The position numbers and the translations under genes were made by a program. Of a stretch of 64,000 nt of DNA, positions 8,854-17,573 are shown one piece after another. Below the pieces are notes generated by a model. The model searched no databases. It saw only the letters and a list, made by a program, of their open reading frames with translations, and was not told the DNA's origin. Origin of the DNA: Nonomuraea wenchangensis (GTDB taxonomy: Bacteria > Actinomycetota > Actinomycetes > Streptosporangiales > Streptosporangiaceae). The stretch lies in contig NZ_FOHX01000001.1 in the NCBI RefSeq assembly GCF_900111685.1, forward strand, positions 310,001 through 374,000, read 5' to 3'. Positions within the stretch are counted from its first letter, which is position 1. Each line of letters opens with the position of its first letter.

Positions 8854-8934
8854 ACCAGCGCAGGGACCGGTGGTCCATCGATCAGCCCAGGGACCGGTGG
8901 TCCACAGACCAGCCCAGGGACCGGTGGCCTGGAC
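8854..8934. repeat. Three tandem 27-bp repeats, each with a small hairpin
   Basis: Three units start at 8854, 8881 and 8908 and share a core beginning CAGGGACCGGTGG. Units 1 and 2 contain GGACC-GGT-GGTCC, a short stem-loop. The array fills the gap between two convergent genes (ends at 8830 and 8960). It may serve as a bidirectional termination region. No gene is visible here. Confidence 0.7.
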
Positions 8935-8959
8935 AGGCCGCCCGCCGGCGCACGGCCGG

Positions 8960-9562
8960 TCAGCCGCGCGCACCTCGCCGCAGCAGGTCGGTCCAGACCT
9001 CGGCCACCCGCGCGTCCAGCTCCTCCAACGACCCTTCGTTCGCGATGACGACGTCGGCGACCGCCAGCCGGTCCTCCCGGCTCGCCTGGGCGGCGATGCG
9101 CGCCTTGGCGTCGGTCTCCGCCATGCCGCGATGCTCGGCGAGCCGCCGGATGCGCACCTCGTCGGCCGCGTCCACGACGATCACGACGTCGTGCATGGGG
9201 GCGAGTTTGTTCTCGGCCAGCAGCGGCACGTCGTAGACCACGACGGCGTCGCCGGGCGCGTCCGCCTGCAACTGCGCCACCCGCTCCCCCACGAGCGGAT
9301 GCACGATGCCGTTGAGCACGGCCAGCTTCTGGGAGTCGGCGAAGACGATCGAGCCCAGCTTCTCGCGGTCGAGCGCCCCGTCGGGGCGGAGCACCTCCTC
9401 GCCGAAGGCCGCGACCACCCGCGCCAGCCCGGCCGTGCCGGGTTCGACGACCTCGCGGGCGATCTTGTCGGCGTCGATCACGACCGCCCCGTGAGCGGCG
9501 AGCCGCCTGGACACCTCGCTCTTGCCTGATCCGATGCCGCCGGTGAGTCCAATCTTCAGCAC
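8960..9562 (-). CDS. coaE: Dephospho-CoA kinase
   Basis: Catalyses the last step of coenzyme A synthesis, ATP-dependent phosphorylation of the 3'-hydroxyl of dephospho-CoA, in the cytoplasm. The 200-residue length is normal for CoaE. The P-loop [10 protein letters not shown] is at residues 6-15, and the substrate-contacting segment [12 protein letters not shown] follows, with the usual DVPLLAE motif later. The GTG start at 9562 has no Shine-Dalgarno site but has a TAGGCT hexamer six bases upstream, so the mRNA is probably leaderless. It sits ten bases downstream of the GNAT gene and near rpsA and polA, the conserved actinobacterial order. Confidence 0.96.
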   Translation of the reverse strand: MLKIGLTGGIGSGKSEVSRRLAAHGAVVIDADKIAREVVEPGTAGLARVVAAFGEEVLRPDGALDREKLGSIVFADSQKLAVLNGIVHPLVGERVAQLQADAPGDAVVVYDVPLLAENKLAPMHDVVIVVDAADEVRIRRLAEHRGMAETDAKARIAAQASREDRLAVADVVIANEGSLEELDARVAEVWTDLLRRGARG

Positions 9563-9568
9563 CGCTGA

Positions 9569-9574
9569 AGCCTA
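9569..9574 (-). promoter_or_regulatory. -10 hexamer TAGGCT before coaE (leaderless type)
   Basis: TAGGCT on the minus strand is separated by exactly six bases from the coaE GTG at 9562. No ribosome site is present, so a leaderless transcript is likely even though the GNAT gene lies just upstream. Confidence 0.5.
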
Positions 9575-10063
9575 TCCACGATGGACGGACGGCGCACCGC
9601 CGGACGGCTCCGGCTCCCGGCGCAGGTGGACCATCATCAGGTGGTCGTCCATCCGCTCGCGGTGCGTCTCCCGGTAGCCCAGCCGCCGGTAGAGCTTGAG
9701 GTTGCCCGCCGACAGGTGCCCGGTGAACAGGTCGAACGCGGTCGCCTCCGGCACCTGCTCGTGCAGCGCCCGCAGCAGCGCCGTGCCGACGCCCTGCCCC
9801 TGCCGGTCGGGTACGACGACCAGCCGGCCGACCAGGCAGGTGGTGCCGGAGAGCTGCCCGCGTACGGCGCCGACGATGCGGCGGCCGCCGTCGAGCGCCT
9901 TGAGCACGAGGGCGCTCTCGATGGCCTTGCGCAGCTGCTCCAGCGACTCGACGAGCGGCGGGATGTAGGGGTCGCCGTAGAGCTGGGCCTCGCTCACGTA
10001 GGCCGCCCGTTGCACGGTGAGGATCTCCCCGGCGTCCGCCGGCGCCGCTCGTTCGATGATCAC
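9572..10063 (-). CDS. GNAT-family N-acetyltransferase
   Basis: A 163-residue acetyltransferase of the GNAT fold. The acetyl-CoA-binding motif A is visible as VVPDRQGQGVGTALLRALHEQ (Q/RxxGxG/A type), preceded by a typical beta-strand GRLVVV, and followed by the beta-bulge and C-terminal helix LKLYRRLGY. The acceptor is not predictable. GTG 10063 has TAGGGT six bases upstream and no ribosome site. It ends ten bases before coaE, so both may be co-transcribed in addition to a coaE-proximal start. Confidence 0.9.
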   Translation of the reverse strand: MIIERAAPADAGEILTVQRAAYVSEAQLYGDPYIPPLVESLEQLRKAIESALVLKALDGGRRIVGAVRGQLSGTTCLVGRLVVVPDRQGQGVGTALLRALHEQVPEATAFDLFTGHLSAGNLKLYRRLGYRETHRERMDDHLMMVHLRREPEPSGGAPSVHRG

Positions 10064-10069
10064 GCCGTC

Positions 10070-10075
10070 ACCCTA
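10070..10075 (-). promoter_or_regulatory. -10 hexamer TAGGGT before the GNAT gene (leaderless type)
   Basis: TAGGGT on the minus strand is exactly six bases before the GTG at 10063, with no Shine-Dalgarno sequence between them. Confidence 0.5.
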
Positions 10076-10087
10076 CCGGCCGGGCAC

Positions 10088-11242
10088 TCACGGCCGGAGG
10101 AGGACCTGGAAGAACTCCCGGATCCCGGTCACGACCGTCGCGGGCGCGGCCATGGCCACCATGTGGCTGGGGCTCTCCCCGTCGCCCCAGTACACGACGT
10201 CGTTGCCGCGCTCGGCGATACGGCGCAGCAGGTCAGGTCCGCCGTGCGTGGCCCCGGTCGGCACCTCCCGCTGGTCGACGGGCATGCCGGCGGCGCCCTC
10301 GTAGTACGTCCAGGAGGACGAGCCGCCGGTGCCGGTGAACCAGTACAGGCTGGCGGTGGTCAGCAGCAGGTCACGGCCGATCGGCTCGGCGACGGGGCCG
10401 TTGCGCTCGGGCCAGCCGTCGAACTCCTTGAACCGCTCCACCAGGTACGCCAGCTGCGCCACCGGCGAGTCGGCGAACCCGTGGGCGAGCGTCTGGGGGC
10501 GGCTCGCCAGGTAGGGGCCGTACCCGCTGCCGCCGGCCATCCGCTCCCCCAGCGTCTTCAGCCAGCCCAGCTCCTCCGCGCTCGCCCCTTCCAGCTCGGC
10601 GGGGTCACCGGTCGGGATGCCGAGGCCGGAGGTGATGACCGCCCCGGTCACGTGCTCGGGGTCGAGGGCGGCGAGCCGCGCCGTGACCAGCGCACCGGCG
10701 TCGTTGCCGTGGGCTCCGTAGCGGTCGTGGCCGAGGCGGCGCATCAGCTCGGCCCACGTACGTGCGACCCGGTCGACGCTCCACGGCCGCTCGTCGGCGG
10801 GCTCGGGGAACGGCGAGAAGGCGAAGCCGGGCAGGGACGGCGCGACGACGTGGAAGGCGAGGGCGGGGTCGAGCCCGTGGGCACGCGGGTCGGTGAGCGG
10901 GCCGAGCACGTCGAGCAGCTCGGCGACCGTGCTCGGCCAGCTGTGCGTGACGATCAGCGGCAGCGCGTGCGGCTCCGGCGAGCGTACGTGCAGGAAGTGC
11001 ACGCGCTGCCCGTCGATGTCGGTCGTGAACTGCGGGAAGGCGTTGAGCCTGGCCTCCTGGGCCCGCCAGTCGAAGGTCTCGGCCCAGTATTCGGCCAGCT
11101 CCCGCAGGTGGGCGACGGGCACCCCGCGGTCCCAACCGCCGGGAAGCTGTCGGGCCCAGCGGGTGCGCCGCAGCCGCTCGCGCAGGTCGTCGAGGTCGGC
11201 CTGGGGAATGTCGATACGGAACGGCGTGATCGTTTCGGTCAT
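10088..11242 (-). CDS. Epoxide hydrolase (EPHX1-like alpha/beta hydrolase)
   Basis: A 384-residue protein. The N-terminal lid domain (PFRIDIPQADLDDLRERL, WARQLPGGWDRG) is the epoxide-hydrolase N-terminal family, followed by an alpha/beta-hydrolase core. The oxyanion motif is HSWPST where HGWPGS is usual. The nucleophile region reads GNDAG where GGDWG is usual, with the Asp kept, and the catalytic His is seen in SPSHMVAM. These are conservative departures, so an active hydrolase is likely, but the substrate may be unusual. It probably opens epoxides to diols in detoxification. The ATG at 11242 has TACTGT seven bases upstream (leaderless type). Confidence 0.88.
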   Translation of the reverse strand: MTETITPFRIDIPQADLDDLRERLRRTRWARQLPGGWDRGVPVAHLRELAEYWAETFDWRAQEARLNAFPQFTTDIDGQRVHFLHVRSPEPHALPLIVTHSWPSTVAELLDVLGPLTDPRAHGLDPALAFHVVAPSLPGFAFSPFPEPADERPWSVDRVARTWAELMRRLGHDRYGAHGNDAGALVTARLAALDPEHVTGAVITSGLGIPTGDPAELEGASAEELGWLKTLGERMAGGSGYGPYLASRPQTLAHGFADSPVAQLAYLVERFKEFDGWPERNGPVAEPIGRDLLLTTASLYWFTGTGGSSSWTYYEGAAGMPVDQREVPTGATHGGPDLLRRIAERGNDVVYWGDGESPSHMVAMAAPATVVTGIREFFQVLLRP

Positions 11243-11249
11243 GGAACGA

Positions 11250-11255
11250 ACAGTA
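11250..11255 (-). promoter_or_regulatory. -10 hexamer TACTGT before the epoxide hydrolase
   Basis: TACTGT on the minus strand lies seven bases before the ATG at 11242. The gap TCGTTCC holds no ribosome site, so the transcript is probably leaderless. Confidence 0.4.
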
Positions 11256-11343
11256 GGAGGACATGCGGCAAGTACCGTTCCGCAATGTCCCGGGACGCCG
11301 AGAAGATCGGCGCCGTGGGGAAGATCGGTGTCCGAGCACGCGA

Positions 11344-11373
11344 AAAGCCCCGCACGAACCCGTGCGGGGCTTT
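11344..11373 (-). terminator. Rho-independent terminator of rpsA
   Basis: A 13-base stem (AAAGCCCCGCACG paired with its complement, short loop) lies about 40 bases after the rpsA stop, followed on the minus strand by a T run. It is among the strongest hairpins in the window. Confidence 0.85.
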
Positions 11374-11413
11374 CCGTTACCGCCTACTCCTGGCTACTCC
11401 TGGTGGCAGAGCC

Positions 11414-12892
11414 TCAGCTCTGGCCGCCCGCGAGCTTCTCGCGCAGGGCCGCGAGCGCCTCGTCCGAGGCGAGCGCGCCGGCAGCCGGAGCGGACGAGGA
11501 GCTCTGCTGAGCCTGGGTCTCGCCGCCGTAGGACGTCGGAGCGCCCTCGCCGGCCTCGGCCTCGGCCTTGCGGGCCTCCTCGATCTGCTTGCGGTGGGCC
11601 TCGAAGCGCTGCTGGGCCTCGGCGTACTGCCGCTCCCACTCCTCACGCTGCTTGTCGAAGCCTTCGAGCCACTCGCCCGTCTCCGGGTCGAAGCCCTCGG
11701 GGTAGATGTAGTTGCCCTGGTCGTCGTACGTCGCGGCCATGCCGTAGAGCGTCGGGTCGAACTCGACCTCGGCGCCCACGCCCTCGTTGGCCTGCTTCAG
11801 CGAGAGGCTGATGCGGCGACGGTCGAGGTCGATGTCGATGATCTTCACGAAGATCTCGTCGCCGACCTGGACGACCTGCTCCGGGATCTCCACGTGGCGC
11901 TCGGCCAGCTCGGAGATGTGGACCAGGCCCTCGATGCCCTCCTCGACCCGGACGAACGCGCCGAACGGCACCAGCTTGGTGACGCGGCCCGGCACGACCT
12001 GGCCGATCTGGTGGGTGCGGGCGAACTGCTGCCACGGGTCTTCCTGGGTGGCCTTGAGCGACAGGGAGACGCGCTCGCGCTCCATGTCGACGTCGAGGAC
12101 CTCGACCGTGACCTCCTGGCCGACCTCGACGACCTCGGAGGGGTGGTCGATGTGCTTCCAGGACAGCTCGGACACGTGGACCAGGCCGTCGACGCCGCCG
12201 AGGTCCACGAACGCGCCGAAGTTGACGATCGAGGAGACGACGCCCTTGCGGACCTGACCCTTCTGCAGGGTGTTGAGGAAGGTCTGGCGGACCTCCGACT
12301 GCGTCTGCTCAAGCCAGGCGCGGCGCGACAGGACCACGTTGTTGCGGTTCTTGTCGAGCTCTATGATCTTGGCCTCGAGCTCGCGGCCGACGTACGGCTG
12401 CAGGTCGCGGACCCGTCGCATCTCGACCAGGGACGCCGGGAGGAAGCCACGGAGGCCGATGTCGAGGATGAGACCACCCTTGACGACCTCGATGACGGTG
12501 CCGGTGACGATGCCGTCCTCGTCCTTGATCTTCTCGATCGTGCCCCAGGCGCGCTCGTACTGGGCGCGCTTCTTGGACAGGATCAGGCGGCCCTCCTTGT
12601 CCTCCTTCTGGAGAACCAGGGCCTCGACGTGTTCGCCGACCTCCACGACGTCAGCAGGGTCGACATCGTGCTTGATCGAAAGCTCGCGCGAGGGGATGAC
12701 ACCCTCGGTCTTGTAGCCGATATCGAGAAGGACCTCGTCTCGATCGACCTTGACGACGGTGCCCTCGACGATGTCGCCGTCGTTGAAGTACTTGATGGTC
12801 TCGTCGATCGCGGCGAGGAAGGCTTCCTCGGACCCGATGTCGTTGACCGCTACCTGCGGGGTGCTCGAGGTGGCCTCAGTGCTGGACGTCAT
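11414..12892 (-). CDS. rpsA: 30S ribosomal protein S1
   Basis: Binds mRNA and the 30S subunit to promote translation initiation. The 492-residue protein, from ATG at 12892 (MTSSTEATSS), has four S1 OB-fold repeats at about residues 35-105, 120-190, 205-275 and 290-360. Each has GxVxxxxxFGAFVxL-type strands and SLSLK-like ends. A charged, Gln/Ala-rich C-terminal tail follows. Four repeats rather than the six of E. coli S1 is usual for actinobacteria. The frame stays open 60 codons upstream to 13072, but the MTSST start matches the family. A promoter lies about 150 bases upstream, giving a long leader where S1 autoregulation could act. coaE follows further downstream, as is usual. Confidence 0.97.
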   Translation of the reverse strand: MTSSTEATSSTPQVAVNDIGSEEAFLAAIDETIKYFNDGDIVEGTVVKVDRDEVLLDIGYKTEGVIPSRELSIKHDVDPADVVEVGEHVEALVLQKEDKEGRLILSKKRAQYERAWGTIEKIKDEDGIVTGTVIEVVKGGLILDIGLRGFLPASLVEMRRVRDLQPYVGRELEAKIIELDKNRNNVVLSRRAWLEQTQSEVRQTFLNTLQKGQVRKGVVSSIVNFGAFVDLGGVDGLVHVSELSWKHIDHPSEVVEVGQEVTVEVLDVDMERERVSLSLKATQEDPWQQFARTHQIGQVVPGRVTKLVPFGAFVRVEEGIEGLVHISELAERHVEIPEQVVQVGDEIFVKIIDIDLDRRRISLSLKQANEGVGAEVEFDPTLYGMAATYDDQGNYIYPEGFDPETGEWLEGFDKQREEWERQYAEAQQRFEAHRKQIEEARKAEAEAGEGAPTSYGGETQAQQSSSSAPAAGALASDEALAALREKLAGGQS

Positions 12893-13043
12893 GTGTGGAA
12901 TTGCTCCGAACGCGGACAGGATGTCGATGTGGCGGACGCGCGGCAGGCCCTCTTCCGCATCAAGCCGAGGAATTACGACATCGACGTGACCGAGCGCGAG
13001 CCCGCTCCGTCTGAGGCGCGCGCGAGCCCACAGCGCAGCGATC

Positions 13044-13072
13044 AGCATATGAGACCAAGGCCACGGGGTCAA
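13044..13072 (-). promoter_or_regulatory. rpsA promoter (TTGACC-17-TATGCT)
   Basis: On the minus strand TTGACC (13067-13072) and TATGCT (13044-13049) are separated by exactly 17 bases, one of the best sigma70-type matches in the window. It predicts a 5' leader of about 145 bases before the rpsA ATG. Confidence 0.8.
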
Positions 13073-13084
13073 TCCAGGGCGAGG

Positions 13085-14194
13085 TCAGTACACGACGACC
13101 TGGAGCCCTCGCTTGGGGATGATATTACCCCTCGCCGCCCTGGGGATGGAGATCCGCTCCGGGTCCCCGTCGGAGACGTAGCGCTTGCCGGGATGCTTGC
13201 CCAGCCACTCCAGCCAGTACTGGGAGCACCATTTGCGGCACTCGCCCTTTTTGCCGTTGCTCTGGATCCGCTGGATCGCACCCCGGTCGAAATTTTTCGC
13301 GTAGGGCGAAACCGAAGGCTCGGCCCCGGCGAGGAACACGCCGGCGAAATCATAACGGTGCCCGTCCCATGATCCGGTCCTGGCGACCTTCTTGCCGTGC
13401 GGCATCGACCCGTACGGCAACGCCATGGTCCGGGACGGCGGCGCGCCGAGCTTCTTCAGCATCCGCTCGATCTTGCCGATCTGCTCGCGGACCTTGCGCT
13501 TGCGCAGCGCCCGCAGGTTGGGGTGGCTCCAGGTGTGGTTGGCCACCTCGTAGCCGCGCTCGGTCAGCCAGCGCAGGGCGTCCGCCTGCGCGGCCTGGTC
13601 GCGCAGGCCGAACGGCTCGTGGTTGACCCAGAACGTGGCGGTCGGCCGGAACGACGGGTAACGGGCGGCCACCTCCTGGATGATCGCCACCGCCGTGCCG
13701 GGAGCGGGGTTGCCGCTCGCGTCCAGCGCGAAGTGGCTCGAATGCCCGTCGTCGAAGGTGAGCACGACCGGGTAGTGGCCCGCGGGCACGTGGATGTCCC
13801 CGGTGGCGAACTCGGCCGCGGTGATCGGCACGTAGCCCTCGCGGGCCAGCCGTTCCAGCTCCTTCCTGAGCTGGTCGGGGGTGCGGTCGATGGAGGCGAG
13901 CCGCTTGCGCAGGATGCGGTGGTACATGAGGACCGGCACCAGCCCCGCCTCGTTGGCGCGCACCTGCCGGGCGAACTCGGGCGTGGACACCACACCGGGC
14001 GGCTGCCCGGGCGGGGTCGCCGGAGTCTCGGCCGGCGCCGTGGACGGCGGGCTCTCCTCGACCTTCCCGGCGGAGGCCGGGCCGGCGTGCGGGAGCCCCT
14101 GCGCCGGCATGAGACTGAGCCCGATGACCGCCACGGTGACCACGACGACGTTCGCGAGGCCGATGATCTTCGTGGAGGACGCTGGTAACCGCAC
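13085..14194 (-). CDS. Exported polysaccharide deacetylase (NodB domain)
   Basis: A 369-residue protein with a short N-terminus, one hydrophobic segment (GLANVVVVTVAVIGLSL, residues 12-28: signal anchor or signal peptide) and a Pro-rich linker, then a NodB carbohydrate esterase domain at residues about 90-270. The metal and catalytic motifs are LTFDDG and NHTWSH (H-x3-H). It should remove N- or O-acetyl groups from a cell-surface polysaccharide or peptidoglycan. The C-terminal 90 residues (CRKWCSQYWLEW and beyond) are not part of NodB and hold a Cys pair. The GTG start at 14194 is chosen because GGGAG lies four bases upstream. Confidence 0.92.
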   Translation of the reverse strand: MRLPASSTKIIGLANVVVVTVAVIGLSLMPAQGLPHAGPASAGKVEESPPSTAPAETPATPPGQPPGVVSTPEFARQVRANEAGLVPVLMYHRILRKRLASIDRTPDQLRKELERLAREGYVPITAAEFATGDIHVPAGHYPVVLTFDDGHSSHFALDASGNPAPGTAVAIIQEVAARYPSFRPTATFWVNHEPFGLRDQAAQADALRWLTERGYEVANHTWSHPNLRALRKRKVREQIGKIERMLKKLGAPPSRTMALPYGSMPHGKKVARTGSWDGHRYDFAGVFLAGAEPSVSPYAKNFDRGAIQRIQSNGKKGECRKWCSQYWLEWLGKHPGKRYVSDGDPERISIPRAARGNIIPKRGLQVVVY

Positions 14195-14350
14195 AGAACT
14201 CCCGTGCCGCTAGGGGAAGCCGACACTCCACCCTAGTCCAGATCTGTACGGAAACCGGGGACCCCGGGCGACATGCCCCCCTCCCAGGCCCCCGACCAGC
14301 GCCCCGCCAGGGTCACTGCCGGACGTGGCGCCGCCGGGGGCCCGGGAGGG

Positions 14351-17041
14351 TCAGTGGCCGGCGTCCTCCCAGGTGCGGCCGACGCCCACCGAGACCTCCA
14401 GCGGCACCCGCAGGTGGTAGGCGGCGTTCATCTGGTCGCACACGAGCTGCCGGAGCGCCTCCAGCTCGCCCGGCGCCACCTCGAACACGAGCTCGTCGTG
14501 GACCTGCAGCAACATCCGCGAGGCCAGCCCCTCCTCCCGGATGGCCTGGTGCACGTGGAGCATGGCGACCTTGATGATGTCGGCCGCCGAGCCCTGGATC
14601 GGCGCGTTGAGCGCCATCCGCTCGGCCATCTCGCGCCGCTGCCGGTTGTCGCTGGTGAGGTCGGGGAGGTAGCGGCGGCGGCCCATGATCGTCTCGGTGT
14701 AGCCGTCGGCGCGCGCCTGGGCCACGATGGCCTGCAGGAAGTCGCGCACGCCGCCGAACTCCTGGAAGTATTCCTCCTTCAGCGCCCGCGCCTCGGCCAC
14801 CGGGATGTTGAGCTGCCCGGACAGCCCGAAGTCGGACAATCCGTAGGCGAGGCCGTAGTTCATGGCCTTGATGCGCGCCCGCAGCTCGCCGTCGATCTGC
14901 TCGGGCGGCAGGTCGAAGACCCGGGCCGCGGTGGCCTTGTGGAAGTCGTGACCGGACTCGAACGCGGCGATCAGCGACTCGTCGCCCGACAGGTGGGCCA
15001 TGATGCGCAGCTCGATCTGGCTGTAGTCGGCCGTGAGCAGCGTCTCGTAGCCCTCGCCGACGGTGAAGCCCTGCCGGATGCGCCGACCCTCGGCGGTGCG
15101 GATCGGGATGTTCTGGAGGTTGGGCTTCTCGGAGGAGAGCCGGCCGGTCGCGGCGATGATCTGGTTGAACGTCGTGTGGATGCGCCCGTCGTCGGCGATC
15201 TCCTTGATCAGCCCCTCGACCGTGGTGCGCAGCTTCTGCTGGTCGCGGTGGCGCAGCATGATCGTCGGCAGCTCGTGCTCGGTCTGCGTGGCGAGCCAGG
15301 CGAGCTGGTCGGCGTCGGTGCTGTAGCCGGTCTTGATCTTCTTCGTCTTGGGCAGGTTGAGCCGGACGAACAGGATCTCCTGGAGCTGCTTGGGCGAGCC
15401 CAGGTTGAACTGCTCGCCCACGGAGCGGTGCGCCTCCTCCACGGCGTGCTTGACGGCCGAGCCGAACTCGGCCTCCAGCCCGGTGAAGTAGGCGCTGTCG
15501 ACCGCGATGCCTGCGCGCTCCATCTCGGCCAGCACGGTGAGCAGCGGCAGCTCGACGTCGTCGAGGAGCTGGGTGCCGCCGCGCCCGGTCAGGAAACGCT
15601 CCAGCGCCTCGGCGAGCTCGCGCACGACGTGGGCGCGCAGCGCGAGGTCCTTGGCGGGGGCGTCCTCGTCGTCACCGAAGAGCGCGGCCTGCCCGTCGGA
15701 CTCCGCCTCGGCGCGCAGGTCGCGGTTGAGGTAGCGGCGGGCGAGGTCCTCCAGGGCGAAGGTGCGCTGGCCGGGCATCGCGAGGTAGGCGGCCAGCGCG
15801 GTGTCGCAGCTCAGGCCGCGCAGGTCCATGCCCTGCGCCCACAGGGCCAGCAGCGGGCCCTTGGCGTCGTGGACGGCCTTGGGCCGCCCCTCGTCGGCCA
15901 GCCAGGCCCGCAGGGCCGCCTCGTCGGCCTCGGTGAGCTTGACCGGGTCGATGTGGGCGGCCGTGCCGTCGGGCGAGGCCACGGCGATGGCGTCGATGCG
16001 GCCGGTGCCGCTGCCGTAGGCGCCCTTGAAGGCGAGCCCGGCCCGGCCCTCCGGCATGGCGGCCAGCCAGCCGGCCACCCGGTCGGGGCCGAGGATCACG
16101 GTCTCGACCTCGAAGCCCTGGTCGGGCTCCTGCTCGCCGGTGCCGAGCACCTTGAACACCCGCTCGCGCAGCTCGCCGCGGATCTGCAGGGTGTCGAAGA
16201 GCTTGTTGACCTCCTCGCGCTCCCACGCGCCCTGCTTGAGCTCGCCGAGCTCGGCCTCGACCGGGACGTCGCGCAGCAGCTGGGTGAGCCGGCGGTTCAT
16301 CAGCACCTGGGCGACGTGGTCGCGCAGCTTGTCGCCGACCTTGCCCTTGACCTCGTCGACCCGGTCGACGAGCGCGGTCAGCGTGCCGAACTCGCGCACC
16401 CACTTGGCCGCGGTCTTCTCGCCCACGCCGGGGATGCTCAGGAGGTTGTCGCTGGGGTCGCCGCGCAGCGCCGCGAAGTCGGGGTATTGGGCCGGGGTGA
16501 GGCCGTATTTCTCCTCGACGGCCTCGGGCGTGAACCGGGTCATGTCGCTGATGCCGCGCCGGGTCATCAGGACGGTGACGTGCTCGTTGACGAGCTGCAG
16601 CGCGTCGCGGTCGCCGGTGACGATGAGGACGCTCAGCCCCTCCTCGGCCGCGCGGGTGGCGAGCGTGGCGATGATGTCGTCGGCCTCGAAGCCCGCCTTG
16701 GACAGGCGCGGGATGCGCAGCGTGTCGAGCAGCTCGAAGATGAGCTGCATCTGGCCGCGGAAGTCCTCCGGCGTCTCGCTCCTGTTGGCCTTGTAGTCGG
16801 CGTATTCCTCGTGCCGGAACGTGGGCTCGGACCGGTCGAAGGCCACGGCGACGTGGCTCGGCTGCTCGTCGCGCAGGACGTTGGTCAGCATCGAGGTGAA
16901 CCCGTAGACCGCCTCGGTGTGCTGACCGTCGGAGGTCATGAGGTTGGCGTCCTTGAGCGCGTAGAAGGCGCGATAAGCCAGGGAATGCCCGTCAAGCAGC
17001 AGCAGGCACGGACGGCTGGGGGTCACTTCACTCTTCGGCAC
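14351..17041 (-). CDS. polA: DNA polymerase I
   Basis: Repairs DNA and replaces Okazaki primers. Its 896 residues have the usual three parts. Residues 10-310 form the 5'-3' exonuclease (LLLLDGHSLAYRAF, GDRDALQLV, SIPGVGEKTA). Residues 320-500 form a 3'-5' exonuclease fold in which the acidic DxE start is replaced (GLAFKGAYGSG), so proofreading is probably absent, as in other actinobacterial Pol I. Residues 520-896 form the polymerase with motif A DYSQIELRIMAHLSGD, motif B NYGLAYGLS and motif C QVHDELVFEV. The GTG start at 17041 has TAGGCT six bases upstream and no ribosome site. It is divergent from the thioesterase at 17104. Confidence 0.97.
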   Translation of the reverse strand: MPKSEVTPSRPCLLLLDGHSLAYRAFYALKDANLMTSDGQHTEAVYGFTSMLTNVLRDEQPSHVAVAFDRSEPTFRHEEYADYKANRSETPEDFRGQMQLIFELLDTLRIPRLSKAGFEADDIIATLATRAAEEGLSVLIVTGDRDALQLVNEHVTVLMTRRGISDMTRFTPEAVEEKYGLTPAQYPDFAALRGDPSDNLLSIPGVGEKTAAKWVREFGTLTALVDRVDEVKGKVGDKLRDHVAQVLMNRRLTQLLRDVPVEAELGELKQGAWEREEVNKLFDTLQIRGELRERVFKVLGTGEQEPDQGFEVETVILGPDRVAGWLAAMPEGRAGLAFKGAYGSGTGRIDAIAVASPDGTAAHIDPVKLTEADEAALRAWLADEGRPKAVHDAKGPLLALWAQGMDLRGLSCDTALAAYLAMPGQRTFALEDLARRYLNRDLRAEAESDGQAALFGDDEDAPAKDLALRAHVVRELAEALERFLTGRGGTQLLDDVELPLLTVLAEMERAGIAVDSAYFTGLEAEFGSAVKHAVEEAHRSVGEQFNLGSPKQLQEILFVRLNLPKTKKIKTGYSTDADQLAWLATQTEHELPTIMLRHRDQQKLRTTVEGLIKEIADDGRIHTTFNQIIAATGRLSSEKPNLQNIPIRTAEGRRIRQGFTVGEGYETLLTADYSQIELRIMAHLSGDESLIAAFESGHDFHKATAARVFDLPPEQIDGELRARIKAMNYGLAYGLSDFGLSGQLNIPVAEARALKEEYFQEFGGVRDFLQAIVAQARADGYTETIMGRRRYLPDLTSDNRQRREMAERMALNAPIQGSAADIIKVAMLHVHQAIREEGLASRMLLQVHDELVFEVAPGELEALRQLVCDQMNAAYHLRVPLEVSVGVGRTWEDAGH

Positions 17042-17047
17042 GTACGC

Positions 17048-17053
17048 AGCCTA
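17048..17053 (-). promoter_or_regulatory. -10 hexamer TAGGCT before polA (leaderless type)
   Basis: TAGGCT on the minus strand, then exactly six bases (GCGTAC), then the polA GTG. The hexamer is identical to that before coaE. Confidence 0.55.
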
Positions 17054-17103
17054 GTCTGCCCCTGCGACAGAAAACCTGAGCTCGGAAGAGTGGAGGCGTC
17101 CCC

Positions 17104-17517
17104 TTGACGCAGACCAACCCGCTTGATCTCCCGCTGCTGAGCGGCATGCACGACGGGACGCTGGCGAGCCGCATGGGCATCGAGTTCCTTGAGGCGGGCC
17201 CGGACCGGGTGGTGGGCCGGATGCCGGTGGAGGGCAACACGCAGCCGTACGGGCTGCTGCACGGCGGCGCCTCCGTGGTGCTGGCCGAGACCCTCGGCTC
17301 CGTGGCCGCGGCGATCCACGCCGGGCCGGAGCGCATCGCGGTGGGCGTCGAGATCAACGCCACGCACCACCGTTCGGCCCGCTCGGGGCACGTCACGGGC
17401 GTGGCGACGCGGTTGCACGCGGGGCGGACGCTGGCGACGTACGACATCGAGATCACCGACGAGGAGGGCCGGCGGGTGTGCACCTCCCGCCTCACCTGCA
17501 TGCTGCGCGACCGTTGA
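17104..17517 (+). CDS. Hotdog-fold acyl-CoA thioesterase (PaaI/MenI type)
   Basis: A 137-residue hotdog-fold protein. NTQPYGLLHGGASVVLAET is the diagnostic segment, with HGG before the long hotdog helix and Glu as the likely catalytic base. A second strand region has VGVEINATHHRSARSG. The closest well-known relatives hydrolyse 1,4-dihydroxy-2-naphthoyl-CoA (MenI) or phenylacetyl-CoA-type thioesters (PaaI); the substrate cannot be chosen here because no menaquinone or paa genes are adjacent. The TTG start at 17104 is supported by GGAGG eight bases upstream. It is divergent from polA. Confidence 0.9.
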   Translation: MTQTNPLDLPLLSGMHDGTLASRMGIEFLEAGPDRVVGRMPVEGNTQPYGLLHGGASVVLAETLGSVAAAIHAGPERIAVGVEINATHHRSARSGHVTGVATRLHAGRTLATYDIEITDEEGRRVCTSRLTCMLRDR

Positions 17518-17573
17518 GGCTTTTGCCGTAAATTTGCGCAGCGGTCACTTCGCCCGATTCTTTGCGCATCGCC

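Noticed and set aside
8854-8934. Tandem 27-bp repeats as a CRISPR array
   Set aside because: The units are contiguous with no variable spacers and there are no cas genes.
12893-13072. Extending rpsA 60 codons upstream
   Set aside because: The extra residues do not resemble S1, and they overlap the predicted promoter and leader; MTSST at 12892 fits the family start.
9581-13372. A 1,263-codon open frame on the plus strand over the coaE-GNAT-epoxide hydrolase-rpsA region
   Set aside because: It runs antisense to four recognisable genes and has low-complexity composition.
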